A DNA stretch of 64,000 nucleotides from Fusarium oxysporum f. sp. lycopersici 4287. Taxonomy: Eukaryota > Ascomycota > Sordariomycetes > Hypocreales > Nectriaceae. Below, in pieces: positions 52,618 through 62,022 of this stretch. Under the pieces are notes generated by a model. The model saw only the letters and a program-made list of their open reading frames with translations. It searched no databases and was not told the DNA's origin. The stretch spans positions 1,123,633-1,187,632 of the forward strand of contig NC_030991.1 in assembly GCF_000149955.1 (NCBI RefSeq). The letters run 5' to 3'. Each line of letters begins with the position of its first letter. Within the stretch, counting starts at the first letter, position 1. A program made the position numbers and the translations under genes.

Positions 52618-55600
52618 CAGCGCTCATCATAAATCAATCAAATCAACTTTGAGGTAAAAGTTGACTTGTTTGATGGGGCTTCGGTCCAAAGTTGATTTGT
52701 TTGATTTGATTGGCTCGTCTCAATCAATTGTATGGGAGGCCTATATATTGAGTATGTGAAGGTATTACGCCGGATCCAAAGCCTCAATTACCGACCCAAC
52801 TGCCCAGCTTTACCCCGCCGTGTCGGACCCAGTTCCTCAGACAATGAACTCGCTCCAGCGTGTCGGCGCCCATTGCGAGCCTTTGCGATGTTAGTGTCAG
52901 CTTGGCTAGGCTGAACTGCCTCTCGCAGTCGGTTGCCATAGCCGGAATGGCAAAGACATCCAAGGCAAAGCTGCTTAGCACCGGGAATGAAGGCTTGTGG
53001 CCCCTCCACCATTGGATTGGCTCTTGCGTATCTTGTGGCTCAAGACGGAGGTATTTGTCCATCTCGCTAACACTGCTGCTCGTTGCAAATGCCTTTTTCG
53101 TTCTGCTGTTGATCCATTGCGTGTAGTGATCATCCTCTTTACCCCTGTTCGTTAATGATGAAGCAGACTTCGACTGTAAGTCGTCCGTCCGCTGGTTCGA
53201 TTGATACCACCGCGCGAAGTAGTCCTTTATGCCCGCCTTCGCATCGCGAACCCAGGCCAATTGCTCCTCAGTGGCCCAAGTAGCCTCCAACCAGCTGATG
53301 CCGAATCTCGGATGAAGGATGACTGCTGCCGCAAACAAGGGAGATTCTCCGAGCTTGCTGTAGTATTCATCCAGCTTCTTCCAGCCGTTGTTGATCGATG
53401 CCCGAATATATGCTCGGTGGTCTGCTGGTAATGAGCTCTTCTGGGAAATCTTAGACGCCGGTGGCTTGTCAAGCGCCGCATACTCAGCCTGAGAATGCTC
53501 CGGCAAGGCAGCTACCGTGAAAGTTGGCGCTTGACTTCGCTGTTGGGATACATAGACCTCTTCCCCATCGAAGCGAACAGGGCGACGGCGGGAACGGGCC
53601 GACCGGATGTTAGTCCCCCTCAGAGGCGCAGACGCTCTTCCAATTAGTTCGGGATCATTTAGATTCGTCGCCCTTATTGTTTCGGTCGTGAACTCATTGT
53701 AGAAGCCTTTCCAGTCTTCAAAATGCTCGAGCAGGTATTCCATTCCTACCAGAACTTCCCACAGGCGCCCATGGCTGTCGCCTTTACCCCAGCCTTGGGT
53801 TCGCATTGTCTGATGATATAAAGGCGTAAGTATCTCGTTAACCTCACCAAGCACGCGCCAATCCTCGTTGGATAAGATGTCATCAGCAGGGATACGTTTT
53901 TCTTCGTCTTTCTCGCCTTCGAGTGCAAAGATGTAGGCCCTGATGTCAGTCTGCTTCCGCAAAGCCCTCTCTATCATCATATAAGTAGAATTCCACCGCG
54001 TCTCATTATTCAAGATGACCTCAAGCTCGGCGGTTGATTCCTCGCAAAGATGGTACCCTTCGTCCTCCTGCTCGTGAGCGATGCGCTTGAAATATTCGCT
54101 GCGCTGAGGTGAGGATCTGATGAACTTGACGATATTGTGCAGCTTCCCAATTGGGCCCTTCGAACGCCAATGGCGAGGATCTTGATCCTGAAGACCTCTC
54201 ATGCCGTTGATATCTGACTCTAGCTCGAAAGATTCGGCGTCTTTACCGAAAAGAAACGCGCGGGCAACAAGGTTAAGAACGTGGCCGTAGCAACGCATGC
54301 GACGGGCCTTGATATCAGCCGGCCGGATCGAAGGGTCGAGCTGCCGGTAGAAGTAAGAGAGACAGGTATCGTTCGTAGTCACGTTATCAGAAATGACCGT
54401 GCCAACCTGTCCTCGGATATCCCACAGTTGAACGATTTCGAACAAAGTCTCGGCAAGATTCTCACCACTGTGGATACTTAGCTGACGGCGTAGAGCGAGC
54501 AGCCTGGATTGTTGGTTCCCGAATTTGTCGATGAAGTGTGCAAAAACTGCCATTATCGCAAGACGGTTCGGTGATGTCCAGAGATCAAAGCTGATGTGTA
54601 TTTTTGTTAGGGCGCTGCCTAGCTCCGCTTTGATGATATCCGCCTTAGACTCGAAGATCTTCTGTAACTCTCTGGTAATAGAACTGCTACTCCAAGGAAT
54701 TTGGAGTGCTAGTTCATGGTCGAACTGATAGAAGAGCTCCTTTAGAAACTTATGCTCAAATATTGTGAAGGGCACATCACTGTCAATGACGAACCCAACA
54801 CTAAGTTCTTGTACAGCTTTGACCTTTGCCTTTGGTATTATGCTCTGGTCAAGCCGTGGTCGTTTAGGGGTTGCATGGGACTGGAGATCGATCGCGCTAT
54901 CGTCGCTGGGGCTTGATTGACTCGCTGGGGTGATCCGATGGGCTCTGTGCAAGTCAGTATATGGGGATATATTGGTATAGAGGACGGATCCATACTTGCG
55001 AAGATGATCTGCTGCAGAAGATGTCGCTTGTACTGAGAAGAATTCTGGCCGACCCTTCGTGTCGCATCGGCTGCAGCACCACACATAACCGATGGGCTGA
55101 TCCTGGTGATTCAATTCAATGAAGAACATGCCGTGCGATCTGATCCAACTTTTTCTGCCTTTTGCACCTTTCCGAGCTAGCGAATCTTCTTGAACGAAGC
55201 GGCGGTTCTTCCAGACGACCTTCGGTAGATCCTCAATAGTCGGGATAGGGGGCAGCTCCCCGACCGAAGCCTCCTCGAGCTGCTTGGCCACGGTCCTTGG
55301 TTGAGACAGTCGCGAGAACGCAGAGGGAAAAAGTGGCGTAGGGCAAGGCGTCGAAATCACCGGCGAGCCTTTCGCCGGTGTAGAGGGTGGTGGCAAGTCT
55401 GACATCTTGTCGCTGGTGCCATGTCTTGTTGACAGCGAAATTAACGCGCCGCGGTAGGGTGCAGAGGGAGCGCGTCATCCTGCCGAGGGTTGGTATGCGT
55501 TAGGCGGCGATAGTAGCTACCAACGAGGCTACGGCTTCATAGGGCTAAGAAGTATCGCCTATCTGTGGCCATCTTGTACAGGGTAGGACTGGGCGGAGGG

Positions 55601-55776
55601 CACGTCCAGGTTTAATCTTTTTCGGCAGTTCAGATGCAGCATGGCATATATCAACTTTATCAAATCATGTCAACTTACAAATCACTGGAATTGATTTGAT
55701 TGAGGCAAGGAATTGACTAAGTTGATTGATTTGATTGGGGTGATTGGTTGATTGAGTTGATTTATGATGAGCGCTG
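52618..55776 (-). mobile_element. hAT transposon with intact ORF
   Basis: 3159 bp. Left end CAGCGCTCATCATAAATCAA at 52618; the right end at 55776 is its inverse. Both subterminal regions contain many AATCAA/TTGATT units. No convincing 8-bp target duplication (left flank TTGAGTTG, right flank AAAGGTCG). Confidence 0.88.
52784..55405 (-). CDS. hAT transposase (873 aa)
   Basis: Uninterrupted frame from ATG 55405. Near residues 110-140 there is a BED-like zinc finger (WCCSRCDTKGRPEFF...DHLRKYG). The core has KIHISFDLWTSPNRLAIMAV, GTVISDNVTTND and RRMRCYGHVLNLVARAFLFG, the hAT signature blocks. The dimerisation region near the C-terminus reads PIQWWRGHKPSFPVLSSFAL then PAMATDCERQFSLAKLTL. Linkers are longer than in the hAT at 28 kb, including a basic segment SARSRRRPVRFDGEE, so this is a different subfamily. 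No stops or frameshifts are seen, so it may be mobile. It sits inside matching terminal repeats with a 374-bp 5' and a 166-bp 3' untranslated flank. Confidence 0.92.
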   Translation of the reverse strand: MSDLPPPSTPAKGSPVISTPCPTPLFPSAFSRLSQPRTVAKQLEEASVGELPPIPTIEDLPKVVWKNRRFVQEDSLARKGAKGRKSWIRSHGMFFIELNHQDQPIGYVWCCSRCDTKGRPEFFSVQATSSAADHLRKYGSVLYTNISPYTDLHRAHRITPASQSSPSDDSAIDLQSHATPKRPRLDQSIIPKAKVKAVQELSVGFVIDSDVPFTIFEHKFLKELFYQFDHELALQIPWSSSSITRELQKIFESKADIIKAELGSALTKIHISFDLWTSPNRLAIMAVFAHFIDKFGNQQSRLLALRRQLSIHSGENLAETLFEIVQLWDIRGQVGTVISDNVTTNDTCLSYFYRQLDPSIRPADIKARRMRCYGHVLNLVARAFLFGKDAESFELESDINGMRGLQDQDPRHWRSKGPIGKLHNIVKFIRSSPQRSEYFKRIAHEQEDEGYHLCEESTAELEVILNNETRWNSTYMMIERALRKQTDIRAYIFALEGEKDEEKRIPADDILSNEDWRVLGEVNEILTPLYHQTMRTQGWGKGDSHGRLWEVLVGMEYLLEHFEDWKGFYNEFTTETIRATNLNDPELIGRASAPLRGTNIRSARSRRRPVRFDGEEVYVSQQRSQAPTFTVAALPEHSQAEYAALDKPPASKISQKSSLPADHRAYIRASINNGWKKLDEYYSKLGESPLFAAAVILHPRFGISWLEATWATEEQLAWVRDAKAGIKDYFARWYQSNQRTDDLQSKSASSLTNRGKEDDHYTQWINSRTKKAFATSSSVSEMDKYLRLEPQDTQEPIQWWRGHKPSFPVLSSFALDVFAIPAMATDCERQFSLAKLTLTSQRLAMGADTLERVHCLRNWVRHGGVKLGSWVGN

Positions 55777-57193
55777 AAAGGTCGGGCAGCATCACGAGAG
55801 CGGCCACTTTGGAGTCGCAGGCGTGAAGAAACGACGGCCTGAGCAGCTCTGAGATTTGCAGACGAGTACATAATGCAGCTAGACAATAAATACGGTATAT
55901 TCACTAATTGATGTCTTCAGATCCTTGATTTTAGCTGCCAAAAAGCCAAAAATCGGTACAACCAGCTGTGCGGGGCTGTCTCACCCTTTTGTGCGTGTCT
56001 CAGGGTTTTGTGCCCAACTAAGCAAGCTTAGTTGGCCCCACCCCCCCGGCTCGAGCCAACGGGTACAGTCCAAAATCAATTGTACAACAATTAATTTAAT
56101 TTACCCCACTTTACAAGGGGTAGACTTGAATTTCGAAAAATGGACTAGCGTTGGGGTAAACTCGATTTTGACAGGGGTTGACTTAGATTTCTGATTGGTT
56201 CTTGGTTACACGTTCAGGCAAGACAACACTTTAACAGCAGTGCGTCGAGCTTTGAATCCTATTTATCAACATCTATCACGACGAATGTAAGATCTAACCA
56301 ACGATCTATTATTTTTTAGCCAGTTTTAAGAATATCCGTCAAACCATGGCACTGAAGCCTATAACAGAGCTCGGCCCTTCTAACCCTATATACCCGTTTA
56401 TGCTTCTTTTCTTAATATCAGATTCTCGTTTATTAGAAGTGCTAATATATACGCTTAGCTAACGAAGTCGCCACTTATGGGGCCCCATAGGGACACGCCT
56501 AGGCGCGCCTCCACTCCTGAACGCGTAGGCGTGCGGATTATGTCAGCCCTCAATTTGGCCCAAACTCCACTGTCGAAATTCCGCGTTCTGATGCAGTTTT
56601 TACTTTTTAGAATACTATGATCCTAAACGGTTATGAATTCTTAATTATCTACCGGAATGGATGGCCTGCTGGGCCTCACTATCTACCGCTGCCGCCTCCC
56701 AGATATCATGCATACCTTGATGTCGGCATTATCCTTGTCTGTGCCGGTGGTGCTGCTGGTGATGCTGCCGGCACTACATTGTCTACATCCCTATTGTTCG
56801 TCCCATTTTCAGTAAAAGTGGAAACCCCTGTCTGTATTAAAGACTGTGATTGGCCGGAGAGAGGGACCAGAGTAGGTAAAAAGCCTCTGTCAGTGAAAGC
56901 GGAGACCCCTGTGGGGCCGGGGGAAGTACCGACGGTACCATATTTTGCGCGGTAAGCGACATTGCGTCGACAGGGGTAAGGAAAGAGTCAAGTGAAAGAG
57001 GATTGTATTGAAAGAGGCGAAGGTGATTGGCAAGAAAGATCAGCCAGCAGCAGAAAAAGAAAGTTCAGAGGAGATTTTTCTAAGAGAGAAACACCTAAGG
57101 AATGATAAAAGAAAATAGGAAAATAGCCAGGAAAAGTAAAAAATAAAAAGAGATAGAAAGAGATAAAAAGATAGAGATAAAGAGAGGTACTGT
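55777..57193. other. Intergenic, no supported gene
   Basis: Contains a hairpin at 56013-56034 (CCAACTAAG-loop-CTTAGTTGG) and a C-rich run at 56038-56047. A purine-rich strand (57040-57190) precedes the piggyBac-like element. ORF 56617-56955 is unsupported. Confidence 0.45.
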
Positions 57194-59260
57194 ATCCCTT
57201 TGACTGTCGTAAGCCTCCACCTTCGTACCTGGCCCCACATAACCCCCGCCGAACCTTAGGTACATGGAGTGACTTTGAGAACCACCAAAATCAACCCCGC
57301 CCATTTCATCATATATCTCATTTTATGAGTTCTCATGGATTCCCAACAGCTCATCAGCCAAGCAGTCAACGCATATGATGATAATAGCTTCATCCGTGTC
57401 GATGATAGCCGCCGCGAGCAGCCCGCTGATAACACCTGCCAGCCAATACATGATCCTATTCTTGATCGTGGCTACAACTTCGAGGCCATGGTCGTTCCAA
57501 CCCGGCCCTTTGAGATAACGGCCCTGCCCTCAGAGCCGCTGTTGCTTTTCCAGCAATTCGTGCCTATTTCCTTAGTGGAAAGCTGGGTCAGTCACCGGCT
57601 TGAGCAGCATGAAGATGGCACCCAAAGACTACATCCGCAATCGCGGCTGCTAGCTTGGAAGCCGACCTCTACTGCGGAAATCTACGTATGGCTTGCGACG
57701 TTGATATATATGAGAATACATAAGGAGCCAAACATCGAGGATTATTGGAAGGTTTCAAAACCCAAGGACATTCGCCCAGTTCATCCAGTAGTCAAATGGA
57801 TATCTTATAATCGCTTCCAATTACTATCTCGACATCTTCATATCTATGATCCTCTGACTCTCAATATAGATGATATGAGCTTCTATGGCCGTACATTCAG
57901 TCGGGTTCATGCATGGTCTGACCATATACAACATATATCTACCGTCTTCTATATACCGGGCACATCTATTGCTGTAGATGAGTGTGTGGTCCGTTTTCTG
58001 GGAAGATCTCTTGAGACAACAACTATCCCTTCCAAGCCAATCCCCACAGGCTTTAAAGTCTGGACTGTAGCTCAGCGAGGCTATTTTCTTCGGTGGATTT
58101 GGCATAGGCCGGGCCGGAAGTTCGGGCCTGTTGGGGTTAGGCCGACCTATCGGCGCCTGCCCTCACAGCTGCGGATGATGCGACAGCGCCGGCAGCTTCG
58201 AGAGAGAAACACGATCCATCTGAACCCGACTCAAGCTGTGGTTATTGCCTTGGTTAATTTACTGCCGAAATCCACGTACCATGTATTTCTCGATAATTTG
58301 TTCTCTTCCTGCGATCTATTCCGGAGACTTCGGCAGCGTGGCCATGGAGCCACGGGCACAGCCCGCAAGAACTGTGGCATCTACAAGCCCCTTGTCAAGC
58401 TAAAGGCTATAGATAATACAGCTGCTGGTAGCCTCGAATTTAATGTTGTTAAGGCTATCCCAACAGCCGATAACAAGGTCAACCAGATCGCTTGGAAAGA
58501 CAATGCGCTTGTGTTATTTCTGACGACTGTGTTTAAGGGCAACGAAAGGCTTGACTGCATCAGGAAGAAACCAACAACAGACCAAATGCAAACACGACCA
58601 ATACAGCGTTTTTTTTGGTGACGACCCTGTTAAACAGGTTTCTATCCCATCTATTGCTGCTATCTATAACAACGAGATGAATGCCGTGGATCGAGGTGAC
58701 CAAATGAGAGCTTATTGGGGCCTTGACCGTCGTGTGCGCCGAGGCGGCTGGAAAGCCCTGGCTTGGGACTTTCTCCTGGAAATTGCCCTTGTAAATAGCT
58801 TCATTTTGCAGCAGCGAGGGCAGCCGCAATGGAAGGCAGAGATTTCGCAAGGCAGTTGGCGGCAACGGCTTGTGAATGATCTTATGGAAGCGTATGCACC
58901 AAAGACGCAATCAAGAAAGAGATTTCGGACTGGAAACGAATTTACGCCTACATTACAGCACACTCGCGTTCGCAAAGGAAAATCTGAATGCCTTGCCTGT
59001 CAAGGCCTCCGGCTAGGTCAGCGTCGGTCTCGAAGATCAAGGGCAGCATTATCTGCGATTAGCGGTAACAGTCGAAGGGCACCGCAGTCACGATATAGGT
59101 GTCAAGAATGTAATGTAGCTTTATGTAGACTTGGCAATTGCTGGGACCTTTGGCACAACCAAAGTTAGGTGGGGATAAATGTACCTTTGATTTAATGCAT
59201 TTTTATTGGCTAACCCCGCTGCTAGGTACGGAAGTGGAGGCTTACGACAGTCAAAGGGAT
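57194..59260 (+). mobile_element. piggyBac-like transposon 1
   Basis: 2067 bp. Left end ATCCCTTTGACTGTCGTAAG; right end at 59260 is the inverse, with the match running about 38 bp. No TTAA duplication is seen at the ends (left flank TACTGT, right flank GCATTG). Holds a transposase split by a one-base frameshift. Confidence 0.88.
57335..59168 (+). pseudogene. piggyBac-like transposase, one-base frameshift
   Basis: The first frame, 57335-58621, carries the N-terminal region and two catalytic aspartates: SIAVDECVVRFLGR (D215) and YHVFLDNLFSS (D320). The second frame, to 59168, carries the third (IAAIYNNEMNAVDRGDQ) and a C-terminal cysteine-rich zinc domain (CLACQGL...CQECNVALCRLG). The frames change at a run of eight T at 58609-58616. 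The neighbouring element 2 has seven T at the same place and reads through (RPIKRFFGAEPV). So one extra T disrupts this copy, unless it is a sequencing error or a slippery site. Total length would be about 590 residues, normal for the family. Confidence 0.88.
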
Positions 59261-60964
59261 GCATTGTTACAGGCGTAAATTCGTCTCCAGTACGAAATCT
59301 CTGCCTTGACTGACTGTCAGGTTGATACTTAGCAATGAGGCTATCCACAATGTGTTGCCGCCAGTCAGCTTGTGACTTTATAGGCTTCCACTGTGGCTGC
59401 CCTTTAAGCTGTAAAATGAAGCTATTGATCAGGGCTATTTCTAGCAGGAAGTCCCAAGCTAGGGCCTTCCAGCTGCCCCTACGGACACGGTAGTCAGGGC
59501 TCCAATAGGCTCGCCTTTGGTCATCTTGGTCCACAGTATTCATCTGTTCATTGTAGATAGCAGCAATTGACGGGATAGAAATAACCTTCACAGGCTCGGC
59601 ACCAAAAAAACGCTTGATTGGCCGTGCTGACGGTTGGTCTGTTATTGGTCTCTTCCTCTTGCAGTCAATATGTTCAATGCCTGTGAAAACCATAGATAAA
59701 AATAACATAAGAGCATTATCTTTCCAAATAATCTATTTAACCTAACTAAAGATAAATTAGTAAGGGAAATCATAGAGGTCCTATCTTTCTAACTGACCAG
59801 GTTATCCTTCGTAGGGACTGCCGTACGGTAGTTAAACTCAAGGTCAGCGGCTGCTGTGTTATTAACCTTCTTCAGCTTGACTAGAGGTTTATAGAAGCCA
59901 CAGTTCTGACAGGCTATGCCTGTGGCTCCGTGCCCTAGTTAATAAAGCCGGCGGAAGAGGTTAGGGGAGGAGAATAGGTTATCTAGGAATACGTGATACC
60001 TGGCTTTTGGCAGCAATTTTACTAGGGCAACAACCACAGTTTGGGTAGGATTTAGATGCTCTGCTCTCTCTGACTTCCTAACTGGCCGTCTTTGCCGCTG
60101 TTTCCGTACCTGTGGTGATTTTCGCCGGTAAGCAGGCCTGGCCCCTACGGGCCCGTATTTTCGATGTGGCCGGTGCCAAAGCCACCGGAGGAAATAGCCT
60201 TCTTGGGCCACAACCCAAGCTTTGAAGCCTCGAGGGATAGGTTTGTTAGGTACGACTGTTGTCTCTAAGTCTCTCCCTAGGAAGCGGACCATACACTCAT
60301 CTATAGCAATAGATGTGCCTGGTGAGTAGAAGCCTAAAGACGCCTGCTGTATATGGTCAGACCAGGACCTAACCTGGATAAAGGTTCGGCTATAATCCTC
60401 AATAGAAGCTTCCTTATCGATAGTTGTGTGGTCAAAAAGGCGAAGGTTCCGTGACAATAGCTGGAATCGTGTGTAAGTCATCCATTTTGTAATTGAATGA
60501 AGAGGGCGTTGCTTCCCTAGGGGCGAAGCCCTCCAATAGTCCTTGATCTGCTTATCTGTGTGTAGTCTCATATAAATGAAGATTGCAATCCATATATAGA
60601 TTTCTGCAGCAGAGGTTGATTTCCATTGGAATAGCCGTGACTGTGGCTTCAATGTACGACGGCCACAGCGAGCCTCTTCAAGCACGTGGCTAGCCCAACT
60701 ATTCGTGTAACAGGCCCAGCTTTCTATTAGCGAAATAGGTACAAATTGCTGGAATAGCAACAGCGGCTCTTGGGGCAAGGCTGTGATCTTAGGGGCCCGA
60801 ATTGGAAGCTTCAATGGCCGAAAACGGTAGCCGCGGGAGGGATCCGGAGCTTTGATTGGTCGGCAGGTATTATCAGCCTGCTGCTCGCGGCGGCTGTTAG
60901 CAACAACAATACAGCTATCGTCATACGCGTTGACCGCTAGGCCGGAGTCTTGTTGAGAAGCCAT
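59261..60964 (-). pseudogene. piggyBac-like transposase, decayed
   Basis: From ATG 60964 (MASQQDSGLAVNAYDD, matching MDSQQLISQAVNAYDD of element 1). Catalytic motifs SIAIDECMVRFLGR and YHVFLDNLFSS are kept. A TAA at 59939-59941 replaces the RQRGHG region. An extra segment of about 55 bp with stops follows around 59730-59795. A later frame (59708 downward) resumes with DNALMLFLSMVF and IAAIYNEQMNTVDQDDQ. Coding ends at GDEFTP near 59270, so the cysteine-rich C-terminus is absent. Clearly inactive. Confidence 0.85.
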
Positions 60965-61110
60965 GAGGTCGTAAGGAATGAAGAAGAAATGTATGATGAA
61001 ATGGGCGGGGTTGATTCCTCTGGCCCTCCAGGTCACTCCATGTACATCAGCCAAAGTGGGGGTCATACGGGGCTCGGTACGGAAGTGTAGGCTTATGACA
61101 CTCAAAGAGA
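59261..61110 (-). mobile_element. piggyBac-like transposon 2, truncated
   Basis: Antiparallel to element 1 and directly abutting its right end. Its own 5' terminal repeat ends at 61110 (ATCTCTTTGAGTGTCATAAG on the minus strand), similar to element 1. Its 3' end is missing: coding stops matching right where element 1 ends. It is inserted in a pogo relic. Confidence 0.82.
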
Positions 61111-61298
61111 TATGCGGCAAGATGGGACATAATGCAAGGACATGTCAGGAGGATATTGAGGTATCCGGAGAAGAGGATAGTAGGTAATTTTAATTGATTG
61201 GGCTAGTTTGTGGTGTTTTTGTTGTAATATTTAGTTTGAAGGGCTAAGAAAAAGTGGCTCACATACTTGTCTGGCTCACATACTAGTGATTCACGTTA
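61111..61298 (+). mobile_element. Pogo element tail (relic)
   Basis: The plus frame 61111-61185 reads CGKMGHNARTCQEDIEVSGE, matching the zinc-knuckle C-terminus of the pogo transposase at 1.9 kb. The 3' end keeps GGCTCACATACTTGT...TTCACGT followed by TA at 61297-61298, a diverged terminal repeat. The rest of the element is missing on the other side of piggyBac-like element 2. Confidence 0.8.
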
Positions 61299-61572
61299 TA
61301 CTTACGGAGGCAATTGTAATAGTGACGCAGTCTAGTAATATTAAGTTAAAGCGTGGCGTGAAACGTAAGATTTTTGCATGGCGCCTGCATGCAAAATAGC
61401 CCCGCTGAAGTAGCTCTAGCCCCAAGTCGGCGCTAGCTAACCCCAAATGTGGGGTTGGGACTATTTTGAGCCAATCAGCTACTCGGCTTCGCTCCAAGCG
61501 ATTTGGCTCCAAAACGCAAGCGAGATAACCGAATTTGTTAGACGATTTGAGTCAAATCGCTTGCGAATGATA
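61299..61572. repeat. Region with an inverted repeat
   Basis: CAAGCGATTTGGCTC at 61495-61509 is matched by the inverse GAGTCAAATCGCTTG around 61548-61562, forming a 15-bp stem with one mismatch and a 38-base loop. No gene. Confidence 0.6.
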
Positions 61573-61661
61573 CCTAGCCCAGCACGTCCTGTGGCCCCAA
61601 TAGGGGACTTTCACAAGCCTCATGGCCCCTCGGACGAAAAGTATACATGCATACATACATA
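61573..61661 (+). mobile_element. LINE 3' terminal fragment (about 90 bp)
   Basis: CCTAGCCCAGCACGTCCTG... as in the 3' end of LINE 1, a decayed hairpin (GCC-TCAT-GGC) and an ATACATACAT tail. Severely 5'-truncated copy. Confidence 0.75.
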
Positions 61662-62022
61662 GCTCGTATTTGATCTCAACGATTTGTACTCTTCCCAATC
61701 CTCCCAGCACGTGTCAGCGCTTACTGTGTGGTGCGGGGTAAAGTACGGCAACTTCCGATAAGTTGTGGCATCGCAATTGGCCAACACCTCGTAAGTGAGG
61801 AGTAGTATTACAGCTGTGACATGTGTGGCTGACATTGGTGAGGCGATGGTATAAAAGTTCCAAATCTGGTTGGACGGAGCGTATTCAGCCTGACAAGTTC
61901 TGTAAGGCTAAAATTTTAACTCTCCAGCTTTCAGCGGAGGGTTATGGTACAATATAAACTCCTGAAATCGCACAATACTACCTGCCCGTTCTATTCAGCC
62001 TTTTCTTGAACAATCTGACACC
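61662..62022. promoter_or_regulatory. Upstream region of the FAD oxidoreductase gene
   Basis: Intergenic. A TATAAA-like box (ACAATATAAACTCC) lies at about 61951, some 70 bp before the start codon. Confidence 0.45.

Noticed and set aside
57194..59260. TTAA target duplication expected for piggyBac
   Set aside because: Neither end of element 1 is flanked by TTAA; only AT is common to both ends, and it belongs to the inverted repeat.
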